A stretch of DNA of 64,000 bases from JAHFTW01 sp038046785 (GTDB lineage: Archaea > Thermoplasmatota > E2 > JACPAO01 > JAHFTW01): positions 62,001 to 126,000 of the forward strand of contig JBBSVM010000005.1 in the NCBI GenBank assembly GCA_038046785.1, written 5' to 3'. Positions 17,711 through 28,380 of the stretch are shown here, in pieces (the stretch's first letter is position 1; each line of letters begins with the position of its first letter). A model generated the notes under the pieces. That model did not search any database and was not told where the DNA came from. It worked only from the letters and a program-made list of their open reading frames with translations. The position numbers were made by a program, and so were the translations under genes.

Positions 17711-18604
17711 ATGCGTGGAATCGCGTTCCTGGCGGTGGCCTCCCTGTTCCTGGCGGGCTGTAGTGGCGCAGGCGATGAATCGACCTCGACGGTGGACCCG
17801 TTCGCCGAGACGCCCGACCTCGCAAGCGGCAAGGGACTCATTCGCGGGCTCGTCTTGACACCCGGCCTCGTCCCGGTCAAAGGCGCCATCGTCGAACTGC
17901 CCACGTTCGCGCCCAACCAGACCACCGACGACAACGGCGCTTTCGTGTTTGCCGACCTGGAGCCGGGAACCTATTTCCTCAAGGTGTCGAAGCCGGGATG
18001 GACCACGCTGCAGCAGTCGGCCGACGTGGCCGCCAACGACCCGGAGCCTGCTATCCTGAAGATCGCCATCGAGCGCATCCCCGGCGCCGAGCCGCGCGCC
18101 CTCACGCTGCGCCTGAACGGCTACATCTCCTGTTCCATCGGTCTTCCCGTCACCTTCCTCGACTGCAACACCATCGAGGAGCAGATGTCGCGCCTGCATT
18201 TCGGCATCGAAGGCAAGCCGGACTGGATTCAGACCGAGATTCTCTGGCAGTCCAGCCAACCGACTGGCGATTGGCTCTACGTCATCCAGGGCCTCTGCTC
18301 CTGCGAAGGCGGCATCCCCGATGTGGGTGGAGCCCGCTTCAACGAGACGGCCGAGGCGCGGTCCCTGCACGTTGCGCGCGCCAGCCCCGGTTTCCTCAAG
18401 GAGCACGAAGTCGGAAGTGCTGAGGCGAAGGAACTCGTCATCGATGTCTCCGCAAGCGGGCCCGAGCCAGCCACGACCAATGGCAGCGGCATCGCGCTCA
18501 GTCAGAAGTTCGAGGTGTTTGCAACCTTCTTCTACAATCTGGACCCCGACCCAGCGTGGACCTTCGTCGAGGACGGCGACTACCCGGTCCCCGACGAACC
18601 CTGA
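17711..18604 (+). CDS. Lipoprotein with carboxypeptidase-regulatory-like domain
   Basis: 297 aa. Signal peptide with lipobox LAGC (residues 14-17), so probably anchored outside the membrane by a lipid. A carboxypeptidase-regulatory/CNA-B-like beta domain follows (residues 42-110: GLIRGLVLTPGLVPVKGAIVEL, then DDNGAFVFADLEPG). The remainder has four or more cysteines and no recognised family. It shares layout and local sequence with the lipoprotein at 42278, including RG/SGYVV-PGLVPxKG, a C-rich middle and a QxFxxFAxxFY motif near the end. Confidence 0.75.
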   Translation: MRGIAFLAVASLFLAGCSGAGDESTSTVDPFAETPDLASGKGLIRGLVLTPGLVPVKGAIVELPTFAPNQTTDDNGAFVFADLEPGTYFLKVSKPGWTTLQQSADVAANDPEPAILKIAIERIPGAEPRALTLRLNGYISCSIGLPVTFLDCNTIEEQMSRLHFGIEGKPDWIQTEILWQSSQPTGDWLYVIQGLCSCEGGIPDVGGARFNETAEARSLHVARASPGFLKEHEVGSAEAKELVIDVSASGPEPATTNGSGIALSQKFEVFATFFYNLDPDPAWTFVEDGDYPVPDEP

Positions 18605-18732
18605 GCTGGCCGCAGCGGGCCGCTGTCCGTTTTCTCCTGTAGCTCATCCCCCAACCCTTTTAGGAGGGGACGGGTCCCCGCACCTGTCGAATCCTGTGGG
18701 CCTTGTGCCCCGGGAACGAATTCTGGTGCACT

Positions 18733-20934
18733 ATGGGACGCAAGGAAGACAACATCGCCAAGGCTGTCGGGGTCATGGGAAACCTGGACCACATCCGCAA
18801 CATCGCCATCGCGGCCCACATTGACCACGGGAAGACCACCTTCTCGGACAACCTCCTCGCCGGCGCCGGCATGATTTCGACCGAGCTTGCCGGTCAGCAG
18901 CGCGCCCTCGACTTCGACCCCGAAGAGCAGGCCCGTGGCATCACCATCAACGCCGCTTGCGCCTCGATGGTCCACCACTACAACAAGACGGACTACCTCG
19001 TCAACCTCATCGACACCCCCGGCCACGTCGACTTCGGTGGCGACGTCACCCGCGCCATGCGCGCCGTTGACGGCTGCATCATCCTCGTCTGCGCCGTCGA
19101 AGGCCCCATGCCCCAGACCGAGACCGTCGTCCGTCAGGCCCTGCGCGAGAAGGTCCGCCCGACCCTGTTCATCAACAAGGTGGACCGCATGGTCAACGAG
19201 CTGAAAGTGACGCCCGAGGAGATGCAGGCGCGCTTTGTCAAGATCATCAACAAGGTCAACGAGCTCATCAACCGCAACCTCCCCGAGGAGTTCCGCGGCA
19301 AGTGGGGCGTCCGCCTCGAGGATGGCTCCGTCATGTTCGGCAGCGCCTACCACAAGTGGGGCGTCTCTGTTCCCTACATGAAGAAGTCCGGCGTCACCTT
19401 CAAGGACGTCTACACGCACTGCCAGAACGACACGCAGAAGGAGCTCGCCAAGAAGGCCCCCGTCGCCTCCGTCGTTCTCGACACCGTCGTCAACGTCGTT
19501 CCCAGCCCCAAGGTCGCCCAGGAGTACCGCATCCGCCACATCTGGCACGGCGACCAGGACTCCAAGGCCGGCTCGGACATGCGCATGGCCAAGGCGGACG
19601 GCATCGTGGCGTTCATGGTCACCAAGATCATGCTCGACCCGCACGCTGGCGAAATCGCCATCGGCCGCCTCTTCTCCGGCACCATCGAACGCGGAACGGA
19701 ACTGTTCGTCGGTGGCACGAAGCAGAAGAACAAGGCGCAGCAGGTCGGCCTCATGGTCGGCGCCGACCGCATCCCGGTCGACAAGGCGTCGGCCGGCAAC
19801 ATCGTCGCCGTCACCGGCCTGCGTGACGCCATGGCCGGCTACACGATGACCTCCGACGGCGAGATGGTTCCCTTCGAACGCATCGTCCACGTCTCCGACC
19901 CCGTCGTGACCGTCGCCGTCGAGTGCAAGCACATGAAGGACCTCCCCAAGCTGGTCGATGTCCTGCGCAGCATCTCCAAGGGCGACCCGTCGGTCCAGAT
20001 CAAGATCAACCAGGAGACCGGCGAGAACCTGATGTCCGGCATGGGCGAACTTCACCTCGAGGTCATCACCCACCGCATCGAACGCGACTTCAAGCTCGAG
20101 ATCACCACCTCGCAGCCCATCGTCGTCTACCGCGAGTCGGTGAAGGGCCCCTCGCCCCAGTCGTTCGAGGGCAAGTCCCCGAACCGCCACAACCGCTTCT
20201 TCATGGAAGCGGCCCCCCTTGCCGACAACATCGTCAAGGCGCTGCGTGACAACGAGATCCCCAGCGACCCGAAGAAGAACCAGAAGGAAGTGCACGAGAA
20301 GCTCACCGCGCTCGGCACCTTCCCGAAGGACCTCACGAAGAAAGTCAAGGCGATCAACGGCACCTGCATGCTCGTGGACGGCACCAAGGCCATCCAGGGC
20401 CTGCATGAGACGTTCGAGCTCATCATCGACTCCTTCAACGAGTGCGTTGAGAAGGGCCCGCGCGCCGGCGAGCCGATCCAGGGTGTCATGTTCACCATCA
20501 CCGATGCCAAGCTGCACGAGGACGCGGTTCACCGCGGCCCCGCGCAGACCATCCCGGCTGTCCGCAACGCCATGTACGGCGCCATGACCATCGCCGGCAC
20601 CGTGCTCATCGAGCCGATGCAGAAGGCGGTCGTCACCGTGCCCGACACCGTGATGGGCGGCGCCACCGGCGAGTTCCAGCGCCGCCGCGGCCTCATCCTC
20701 GACATGAGCCAGGAAGGCGACTCCACGACGATCGAGGCGAAAGTCCCGGTCGCCGAGATGATGGGCTTCGCCGGAGCCATTCGCTCTGCTACCGGTGGCC
20801 GCGTCCTCTGGTCCACGGAGAACATCGGCTTCGAGAACCTGCCCCCTGAGCTGCAGGAGAAGGTCACCAAGACCATCCGCGAGCGCAAGGGCCTCAAGCC
20901 CGAGCCGTACCCGGCCAGCTACTACGCCGAGTAA
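18733..20934 (+). CDS. fusA: Translation elongation factor EF-2
   Basis: 733 aa. The G domain has AHIDHGKT (residues 28-35), DTPGHVDF and NKVD; domains II-V follow. EF-2 drives GTP-dependent ribosomal translocation. The diphthamide site HEDAVHRGPAQ is intact, with the modified histidine at residue 600. An in-frame ATG at 18703 would add ten non-conserved residues; 18733 gives the usual archaeal N-terminus. Confidence 0.97.
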   Translation: MGRKEDNIAKAVGVMGNLDHIRNIAIAAHIDHGKTTFSDNLLAGAGMISTELAGQQRALDFDPEEQARGITINAACASMVHHYNKTDYLVNLIDTPGHVDFGGDVTRAMRAVDGCIILVCAVEGPMPQTETVVRQALREKVRPTLFINKVDRMVNELKVTPEEMQARFVKIINKVNELINRNLPEEFRGKWGVRLEDGSVMFGSAYHKWGVSVPYMKKSGVTFKDVYTHCQNDTQKELAKKAPVASVVLDTVVNVVPSPKVAQEYRIRHIWHGDQDSKAGSDMRMAKADGIVAFMVTKIMLDPHAGEIAIGRLFSGTIERGTELFVGGTKQKNKAQQVGLMVGADRIPVDKASAGNIVAVTGLRDAMAGYTMTSDGEMVPFERIVHVSDPVVTVAVECKHMKDLPKLVDVLRSISKGDPSVQIKINQETGENLMSGMGELHLEVITHRIERDFKLEITTSQPIVVYRESVKGPSPQSFEGKSPNRHNRFFMEAAPLADNIVKALRDNEIPSDPKKNQKEVHEKLTALGTFPKDLTKKVKAINGTCMLVDGTKAIQGLHETFELIIDSFNECVEKGPRAGEPIQGVMFTITDAKLHEDAVHRGPAQTIPAVRNAMYGAMTIAGTVLIEPMQKAVVTVPDTVMGGATGEFQRRRGLILDMSQEGDSTTIEAKVPVAEMMGFAGAIRSATGGRVLWSTENIGFENLPPELQEKVTKTIRERKGLKPEPYPASYYAE

Positions 20935-20940
20935 GTCAGC

Positions 20941-20985
20941 ATTCGGTTCCTTTTCCCCTCCCTCTCCCCTTTCTTTGTGCCTCCA
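20941..20985 (+). terminator. Pyrimidine-rich terminator after EF-2
   Basis: A T/C-rich tract with several short T-runs starts about 10 bp past the EF-2 stop, as expected for archaeal intrinsic termination. Confidence 0.5.
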
Positions 20986-21077
20986 AGCCGCTTCGCACAG
21001 CGCCGTTGCGCACGGCCAGCCGGGGTCGCCGCTTGCCGTTGCGGTTGCTTTATCGTCGTCGCGTCGGCTCGCAGAGC

Positions 21078-21998
21078 GTGGCAGGAAAGAACACATTCCC
21101 CGACAAGCGCGCCCCGTCGAAGGCGCCGGTGCGGCGAGCCATCGCAGATGAGGCGACCCAGCAAGCGGTCGATGCGGCTGCGGAAGGCTCGCGTCAAGCA
21201 TCGGCCGCTTCGGGGGCCGCGGGGCCCTGGTACACGTTTGGTCTGGGCGGCGGGCTTCTGGCCACCAGCGCTCTGGCGTTCGGCATCGTCGTCGCAATCT
21301 CCTATGCCATCGCCGCCTACGTGGCGTGGCTGCTGCTTTGGGTCATGTGGGTGATGTTCTTCGGGGCAAGTTGCGCTGCGGCTCCGTTTGGCTGTAGTGG
21401 CAGTTGCGGTTCTTCGGGCAACTCCGGCTGCTGCCCCTGCACCGGGTCGGCGAGCGGCTCCGGTTCCTGCGGGGGTTCCGGAACGTCGAGCGGGTCGTCG
21501 ACCTCGGGCGGCAAGGGCGTGAACGCCCTGTCGGCGCTGCCTGCCGTTGGGCTCGCGGCGTTGCTGCGGCGCGGCGTTTCCCCGGACAGCTTCGCGCACC
21601 ACCCCGAACACCCCGACTTCGAGCAGGATGTCCTGCACAGTTTCGGGATGCGCTGGTGCATCGGCTGTTTCGTAACCTGGCCCGTTTTCCTCGCAGTGTC
21701 GGGCGTGCTCCTGCTGGCGCAGCCCATTGGTTGGCCTGTCGCGTTGGCGGTGGGAGGCGTCTTGGCGTGCGCCCAAGTGGCCTCGTCGAAGGGATGGGCC
21801 CGTCGCCGTTCGCAGAAGGTCGCCGTCAAGGCGGCGTTTGGCACCGGCCTGGCCTTCGCGGTCTCCGGAGTCGTTCTGTCGCCGTGGAACCCCGCCACAA
21901 AGGTTCTGGCGCTCGGTGCCCTGCTCGTCTTGGCGTTCGTCTCCACGATGCCGCGCGCACGCCGGATGCGGGAGTGGCTGGCCCAGCGTTCGCTGTGA
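21078..21998 (+). CDS. Membrane protein with Cys/Gly/Ser-rich loop, unknown function
   Basis: About 306 aa. Two helices around residues 50-95 precede a low-complexity stretch of about 60 residues with ten or more cysteines among Gly and Ser. Next come a hydrophobic segment, an HHPEHPDFEQDVLHSFGMRWCIGCF stretch whose C-x-x-C could bind metal, and three further helices. The GTG at 21078 is favoured by a TTTATC box about 27 bp upstream; a longer ORF from 21006 adds only a basic tail. I do not recognise the family. Confidence 0.65.
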   Translation: MAGKNTFPDKRAPSKAPVRRAIADEATQQAVDAAAEGSRQASAASGAAGPWYTFGLGGGLLATSALAFGIVVAISYAIAAYVAWLLLWVMWVMFFGASCAAAPFGCSGSCGSSGNSGCCPCTGSASGSGSCGGSGTSSGSSTSGGKGVNALSALPAVGLAALLRRGVSPDSFAHHPEHPDFEQDVLHSFGMRWCIGCFVTWPVFLAVSGVLLLAQPIGWPVALAVGGVLACAQVASSKGWARRRSQKVAVKAAFGTGLAFAVSGVVLSPWNPATKVLALGALLVLAFVSTMPRARRMREWLAQRSL

Positions 21999-22073
21999 CG
22001 TGGCGGGCAGCCCAGCACGCCGCACGCAAGCCAGAATCCGGATAATCCCGGAGCCCCTTTGGGAGAATCGTCC

Positions 22074-23057
22074 ATGCGCCCCGGCATCGGCTTCCCCCAC
22101 CGCCACCCGCACGAGGCGGCGCACCTGCGACCCCTGATGGACCGGCTGCAGGATGTCCTTGTTGCCCCGCCGCGGGAGGCGTCGGTCGTGGTGCAGGCAG
22201 CCAGCGACCCGCCGGTGCGCGGCGCCTGGAACGTGCAGATTTTCCACGGCCTCGGCGACAAGGCGTACACGCTCAACCCGCTCTTCCTGCAGCGCGGCCG
22301 GTTCCCTCGGCTGCGCACGGCGATGAACGCGCCGCTTGCCGCCCTTCGCCTGCCCGCTCCGTTCCTGCGCCCGCCGCGCAGCCTGCGCCCGCGCCGCAGT
22401 CGCTACCAGCAACTCAACGCCTATGGGCCGCGCTGGCGCGACCTGCTCGAGGAGCGCGTGCGCGACGCCCACATCTCCCGTTTCGGCCACGTCGCCCTCA
22501 ACGAACTGGGCGGGCTTGCCTCGGACCCGGACGGGCCGGTGGTCTGGATGCCGACCTGGGACAACCGGCGCTATCTCGGCGGTCCCGAGCAATCGAGCCT
22601 GCGCACGTTTTCCGGCGCGGTAATGGAGTTGGCTCGCCACGTCCCGGTCCTGGTGAAACTTCACCCGCTCACCGTCTCGCACAACCAGCAGGCGGAGGTG
22701 CGGCGCCGACTTGCCAGCGCTCCCGGCATCACGTTGGCTCCGGCGGGGGAGTCACCCTACCGGCTCCTCGAAGGCGCGCGCGCCGTCCTCACTGACACCA
22801 GCAGCCTCGGCTTCGAGGCGTACTGTTCGGACCTGCCCGTGGCGTTGGCGAAGAATCCAGGCGTCACGCTTGGGGGGCTGCACGCAGAGCTGGACGAACG
22901 TGTCCCCGGTTTCGCTCCCGGCCAAGCCCTTCGCAGCTGGGGCGAGGCGCCGGAACAGCCGGACGACACCGCCTGGGCGCGCGACCTCCTGGATGTCCCC
23001 GTTCCGGGACGCAACGACGCGTTTGCGGCTGACCTGCGCAGCCGGATGCTGGAATAA
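22074..23057 (+). CDS. CDP-glycerol glycerophosphotransferase (TagF)-like transferase
   Basis: 327 aa. FHGLGDKAYTLNPLF, MPTWDNRRYLGG, VLVKLHPLTVSH and LTDTSSLGFEAYCSDLPV follow the C-terminal GT-B-like pattern of TagB/TagF enzymes, which polymerise glycerol- or ribitol-phosphate onto surface polymers. The ATG at 22074 has a GGGAGA Shine-Dalgarno-like sequence about 8 nt upstream. No signal peptide or membrane helix is visible. It could build a phosphodiester-linked glycan or head group. Confidence 0.75.
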   Translation: MRPGIGFPHRHPHEAAHLRPLMDRLQDVLVAPPREASVVVQAASDPPVRGAWNVQIFHGLGDKAYTLNPLFLQRGRFPRLRTAMNAPLAALRLPAPFLRPPRSLRPRRSRYQQLNAYGPRWRDLLEERVRDAHISRFGHVALNELGGLASDPDGPVVWMPTWDNRRYLGGPEQSSLRTFSGAVMELARHVPVLVKLHPLTVSHNQQAEVRRRLASAPGITLAPAGESPYRLLEGARAVLTDTSSLGFEAYCSDLPVALAKNPGVTLGGLHAELDERVPGFAPGQALRSWGEAPEQPDDTAWARDLLDVPVPGRNDAFAADLRSRMLE

Positions 23058-23070
23058 CGCGCTTACGGGG

Positions 23071-23132
23071 TCGCAGATTTCTCAGATTCGTTGCACGAGA
23101 AAGCGAATCTGCGCAATCTGAGAAATCTGCGA
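23071..23132. repeat. Palindromic element, family B copy 1
   Basis: TCGCAGATTTCTCAGATTCG on the left; on the right CGAATCTG, an extra CGCAATCTG unit and AGAAATCTGCGA. Built of 9-nt GCAGATT-type units in opposite orientations. It lies between two convergent genes, 13 bp past one stop and 21 bp past the other. Confidence 0.9.
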
Positions 23133-23153
23133 CAAGAGGGAACGGGAGTGCTG

Positions 23154-23591
23154 CTACACGAAGGGGCACATCGCCGCTTCGTTGCGGCCGCGGATGTGCA
23201 CGAGGGCGAGGCCGGCGGTGTGCAGCGCCCAGATGGAGAAGAGGCTGCCCCAGAACAGCAGGCCAAGGGCGGGGTCCTGCAATCCTTTCGAGACCAGATA
23301 GAGCAGAACAACGAGGAGGACGATGCCGATGATGCGGATGATGAGGCCGCGCTTGTTCGGGGCAATCTGCTCTTTCTTGACGCCTTTCACGACGATGAAG
23401 AGGCCGCCGACGTGGATGGCGGCGAGAATCACGAGGTAGATGGTGGCGGCCATCTCGTGCTTCCAGAGCAGGATGGGAATCAGGGCGACCGTGGTGGCGG
23501 CAAGCAGCCCGACCTTCCAGTAGAAGGTCTTGCGGTCGGTGAACTGGAAGCGCGGCCCGGCGCTGGAATTGGCCGCTTCCATTCCCATCAT
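23154..23591 (-). CDS. Four-helix membrane protein, unknown function
   Basis: 145 aa. Four predicted membrane helices: one near residues 28-43, one near 48-68, one near 83-102 and one near 108-130. Family not recognised. The start at 23591 (or the ATG at 23588) sits about 25 bp downstream of a TATA-like CTTATTT read on the opposite strand, supporting a leaderless transcript. Confidence 0.7.
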   Translation of the reverse strand: MMGMEAANSSAGPRFQFTDRKTFYWKVGLLAATTVALIPILLWKHEMAATIYLVILAAIHVGGLFIVVKGVKKEQIAPNKRGLIIRIIGIVLLVVLLYLVSKGLQDPALGLLFWGSLFSIWALHTAGLALVHIRGRNEAAMCPFV

Positions 23592-23610
23592 CGAGCCAGG
23601 TTTAGACGGA

Positions 23611-23620
23611 CCTTATTTCA
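23611..23620 (-). promoter_or_regulatory. TATA-like box for the membrane protein at 23154-23591
   Basis: TGAAATAAGG on the minus strand, 20-29 bp upstream of the start codon. Confidence 0.5.
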
Positions 23621-23829
23621 GCCCTTTGCCCGGGGAATGTTGACAGGTCCGCGCTGGGAGCTGGGTGCCCGGCGCGGGCTCATTTCCGTTCGTATAAGAA
23701 GTGGGGCGGGATGGGAGTGCGGCATGGGCGGCGACGCCTGTGGACCTCGCAGTCGAGGTGGCGAACAGGCCAAGGCCTGACCCACTAAGATTTTGTAGAA
23801 GTTCTGACACATGCCCGGTTGGAATCCCA
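23621..23829. other. Intergenic region upstream of cdc48
   Basis: About 210 bp. A TATAAG near 23696 could be the cdc48 promoter with a long leader. The cdc48 frame is open upstream to 23701, but the extra 43 residues do not match Cdc48 N-termini. Confidence 0.4.
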
Positions 23830-26049
<2,220 letters not shown>

Positions 26050-26053
26050 AACA

Positions 26054-26242
26054 GCGAAACGGCTGCGGCCGTTTCGCCGACAGCCGGGGCCCTACGGGCC
26101 CGAGCCGTCGAGCCCGTAGGGCGAGACGGCGCGGACTCCGGGCCGCTTGCGGCCCGGACGAAGACCCCTCGTCAGACGCACGGGCGGTCGCGGGGGCGAC
26201 CGCCCATGAGGCCCTGGACGGGTGGTCGCTCCGCGACCACCC
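26054..26242. repeat. Run of five perfect hairpins after cdc48
   Basis: Five separate perfect stems of 10-11 bp lie in succession: 26054-26077, 26089-26122, 26137-26158, 26182-26205 and 26220-26242, with loops of 4, 12, 2, 4 and 3 nt. The stems differ in sequence from one another. The run begins 5 bp past the cdc48 stop. There is no ORF of note; bases 26243-26368 hold nothing else I recognise. Confidence 0.85.
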
Positions 26243-26368
26243 CTCATCGACGTTGCGTGCCAGACGGCTACGCTCGCTGCGGACGGCGCATAATCTCCGG
26301 CCGCCAAGCGGACCAGAGGGCCGTTCCAATTTGGATAGCGTGAAGTTCTCGCCCTCCACTCGGGCCGC

Positions 26369-26998
26369 ATGAGCGAGGCGCTGTACCGCATCGAGAAGGT
26401 CGAACGGCCGCCCGGGCCGCTCGGCGTCCATCTCGCCGTCGGCGTTCTCGGCCATGTCTGGCCCATCGCTGGCATGCTGCTGTTTGGTTGGGATGTGCTC
26501 GAAGCCGCTTTCGCCTACTGGGGCGGGCTCGGCGCGTTTCTCGCGGTCGGCGTCGTTCGGATTCTTCCGGTCCAGAGATGGATTGCCGGCTTCTTCGCGT
26601 TGCATGGAGGCGTCTTCTGGCTGGCCACGCTGCAACTCGTGAGCGAGCTGCGCGTGCCAGGAACGTCCTGGACGGACATCGGCTGGCCCAAGCTCCTCGG
26701 CATCGCGGCGCTTTCAGGCGGCACGGTGCTCTTCCAGGAATTTCGCTACGGCCGTCTTGAGGCCGCCGCGGGCCGCACCGTCGAAGGCCTCGGGCTGGTG
26801 GGCCGCTACTACTGGCGCTTCGGCCTCATGGCGTTTCTCATCTTCATGGTGGCCGACGTCAGCCCAATGGCCGCCGGCTGGCTCTTGGTCGGCATCTCCA
26901 CCGCCGTTGACACTCTGGCCACCGTCGTTGGGACCCTGTGGCCCCGGCGGGTCTTCCGCAACTCGCAGACGTCGTCGTCGGACGCCGTGGCGGGCTAA
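26369..26998 (+). CDS. Integral membrane protein (DUF6498-like)
   Basis: 209 aa, five to six hydrophobic segments. GWDVLEAAFAYWGGLGAFLAVG resembles the first loop and helix of DUF6498 membrane proteins; function unknown. It begins about 125 bp after the hairpin run and is followed by the second PRC-barrel gene on the same strand. Confidence 0.65.
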   Translation: MSEALYRIEKVERPPGPLGVHLAVGVLGHVWPIAGMLLFGWDVLEAAFAYWGGLGAFLAVGVVRILPVQRWIAGFFALHGGVFWLATLQLVSELRVPGTSWTDIGWPKLLGIAALSGGTVLFQEFRYGRLEAAAGRTVEGLGLVGRYYWRFGLMAFLIFMVADVSPMAAGWLLVGISTAVDTLATVVGTLWPRRVFRNSQTSSSDAVAG

Positions 26999-27097
26999 GG
27001 GAGCGAGCAGCGGAATCGTTTCGGGCCCAAGCCCCCGCTCCGCAACCGTCTCGCTACCCTTATTTCCCCTGGCAGACTCGAAGGGAGCGGTGCACGG

Positions 27098-27337
27098 ATG
27101 ACCAAGGTCTTCGAGTCTGAGCTGCGTGGCAAGACTGTGATGAGCAACGAGGGCGGCTACCTCGGCATCCTGCGAGCCATCAGCACCAACGTCCAGACGG
27201 GCGACCTCATCGGCATCCACGTCGAGGCCGGCGCCGAGGTTAGCACCAAGGGCATGGCCAAGGACGCCCAGGGCCGCCTCACCTTCCCGTTCACCGCGAT
27301 TCGCGCCGTGCGCGATGTCATCGTCGTTGGCTCCTGA
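27098..27337 (+). CDS. PRC-barrel domain protein
   Basis: 79 aa: one PRC-barrel (FESELRGKTVMSNEGGYLGI ... FPFTAIRAVRDVIVVGS). It has a GGGAG Shine-Dalgarno-like sequence about 10 nt before the ATG and a TTATTT box about 35 bp upstream. Only distantly similar to the PRC-barrel protein at 9355. Candidate roles include division-linked CdpB-like function. Confidence 0.8.
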   Translation: MTKVFESELRGKTVMSNEGGYLGILRAISTNVQTGDLIGIHVEAGAEVSTKGMAKDAQGRLTFPFTAIRAVRDVIVVGS

Positions 27338-27513
27338 TTCGACGGATTCCAGCCTACGATTGGACGGATTGACTTAGCGCTCGAGCGGTAGCTCAATCCT
27401 GCAAATCGGTTTTGCATCCGGCCAATCAGCGGTTGCCGCCGCGCCGGAACCTCCGGCCAGCTGAGCCAACCGGACGCCTTCCCTCGCTTCGTTCGGGCCG
27501 CCGTGGAAGCGTC
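27338..27513. other. Structured intergenic region with tRNA-Cys-like fragment
   Basis: Just after the PRC-barrel stop are two direct copies of GATT(C/G)GACGGATT. Next, GGTAGCTCAATC joined directly to CTGCAAATC looks like the D-arm start and GCA anticodon loop of tRNA-Cys, but the D-loop, the 5' anticodon stem and a T-arm are missing. A TGGCTCAGCTGG box-A-like sequence lies on the opposite strand near 27462. Several GC hairpins follow. No complete tRNA can be folded by eye. Confidence 0.3.
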
Positions 27514-27798
27514 CTAACGCCCGCTTCCGCGCCGGAACCAGTTGATGATGCGGTCGCGGCGAGGGGCTGGAGGTTTTCCTGCGTGCTGCTGCTTGTCATG
27601 GCCGGCCACGTTGTGGCCGCCGTTGGCACCCACGCGCGGATCCTGGTGCTCATGCTCGGCACGGGCGGCCAGCTTGGGGTCGGGGCCCTTGCGTGCCGGC
27701 GCCGCGCGTTTCGGAGCGGCTTTGGCCGCCTTCTTTGCGGCGGTCTTTTTGACAGGCTTCTTCGCGGCGCTCTTGGCGGCGACCTTCTTCGTGGCCAT
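27514..27798 (-). CDS. Small Lys/Ala-rich histone H1-tail-like basic protein
   Basis: 94 aa. The first 55 residues are an AAKK/PAKK-type repeat of Lys, Ala and Pro, much like histone H1 C-terminal tails and bacterial HC1/AlgP-type proteins; the rest is polar with His and Gln, ending in an Arg-rich tail. It probably binds DNA or RNA non-specifically. The ATG at 27798 begins MATKKVAAKSAAKK; an in-frame extension to 27855 is less likely. Low-complexity coding makes this less certain than ordinary genes. Confidence 0.6.
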   Translation of the reverse strand: MATKKVAAKSAAKKPVKKTAAKKAAKAAPKRAAPARKGPDPKLAARAEHEHQDPRVGANGGHNVAGHDKQQHAGKPPAPRRDRIINWFRRGSGR

Positions 27799-27851
27799 GC
27801 CGGGCAATGGGTCGTTGCTGGGGATAAGGGCTCCGGGCCCGCCAGCCGGTC

Positions 27852-28379
27852 TCACCCCAGCGTCAAGGTGTAGCTGTAGAGTAGCGTCGGCCCGGAGCCG
27901 CCTTGCGGCACCAGCACGACGTTGAGCCCGAGCGCCGCGGTCGCGGCGAGGGTGGCGGCCACCGTGATGGTGATGTCCGAGCCTGTGAGTGCGACGGCGG
28001 TGCCGATGCTCTGCACGACGGAGCCGAGGGTGACCACGACCTGGGTCTGTGTCGAAGCGCCGACGAGAGCAACGGTGGCCGACTCCAGGACGCTGAATCC
28101 GCTCGCGGAGACGAGGCTCACCTTGACGTCCCAGTTGCCGGTCACTTTGTGGACCTTGAGGACGTTGAGGGTGGAGAGGCCGATGCTGACGCTGGTCGTG
28201 GCGCTGGTGGCGCTCGCACCCAGGCTGGTGGAGCCGGAGGCGGCACTTGCCAGGGTGACGGGCGGGGCGAGTGCGGAGGGCACGGCGGCCACATCCTGCC
28301 GAAGCTGCAACGCGCCCATGGCGGTTGAGGCGACGAACAAGAGGGCCACCGCGACCCAGCCGAAGCGCACGCGGTTCAC
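27852..28379 (-). CDS. Membrane-anchored or secreted beta-rich surface protein (paralogue 2)
   Basis: 175 aa. One N-terminal helix (residues 6-22), then ALQLRQDVAAVPSALAPPVTL, then a Ser/Thr/Val/Ala-rich domain with strong beta-strand pattern and no cysteine. It begins with GTG at 28379, one base after the stop of the next upstream gene, which encodes a paralogue with the same helix-LLIRQDI-APS pattern. The charged N-terminus suggests a single-pass anchor or signal; no SPaseII lipobox. Function unknown; possible filament or surface-layer component. Confidence 0.65.
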   Translation of the reverse strand: MNRVRFGWVAVALLFVASTAMGALQLRQDVAAVPSALAPPVTLASAASGSTSLGASATSATTSVSIGLSTLNVLKVHKVTGNWDVKVSLVSASGFSVLESATVALVGASTQTQVVVTLGSVVQSIGTAVALTGSDITITVAATLAATAALGLNVVLVPQGGSGPTLLYSYTLTLG

Positions 28380-28380
28380 C

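Noticed and set aside
20821..20823. Asn in the C-terminal WSTEN motif of EF-2, first suspected to replace the diphthamide histidine
   Set aside because: The diphthamide histidine lies earlier, in HEDAVHRG (residue 600), and is intact.
18580..21297. 905-aa minus-strand ORF antisense to EF-2
   Set aside because: Low-complexity Asp/Gly/Val/Leu/His-rich translation typical of the antisense of high-GC genes; EF-2 on the other strand is unambiguous.
23701..23829. In-frame N-terminal extension of Cdc48
   Set aside because: Family N-domains start at the 23830 ATG; the extension has unrelated composition.
26054..26242. CRISPR array interpretation of the hairpin run
   Set aside because: Stems differ in sequence and there is no constant repeat with unique spacers; no cas genes nearby.
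27420..27480. Complete tRNA on the minus strand starting with a TGGCTCAGCTGG box A
   Set aside because: D-stem mismatched, no workable anticodon stem and no T-arm.
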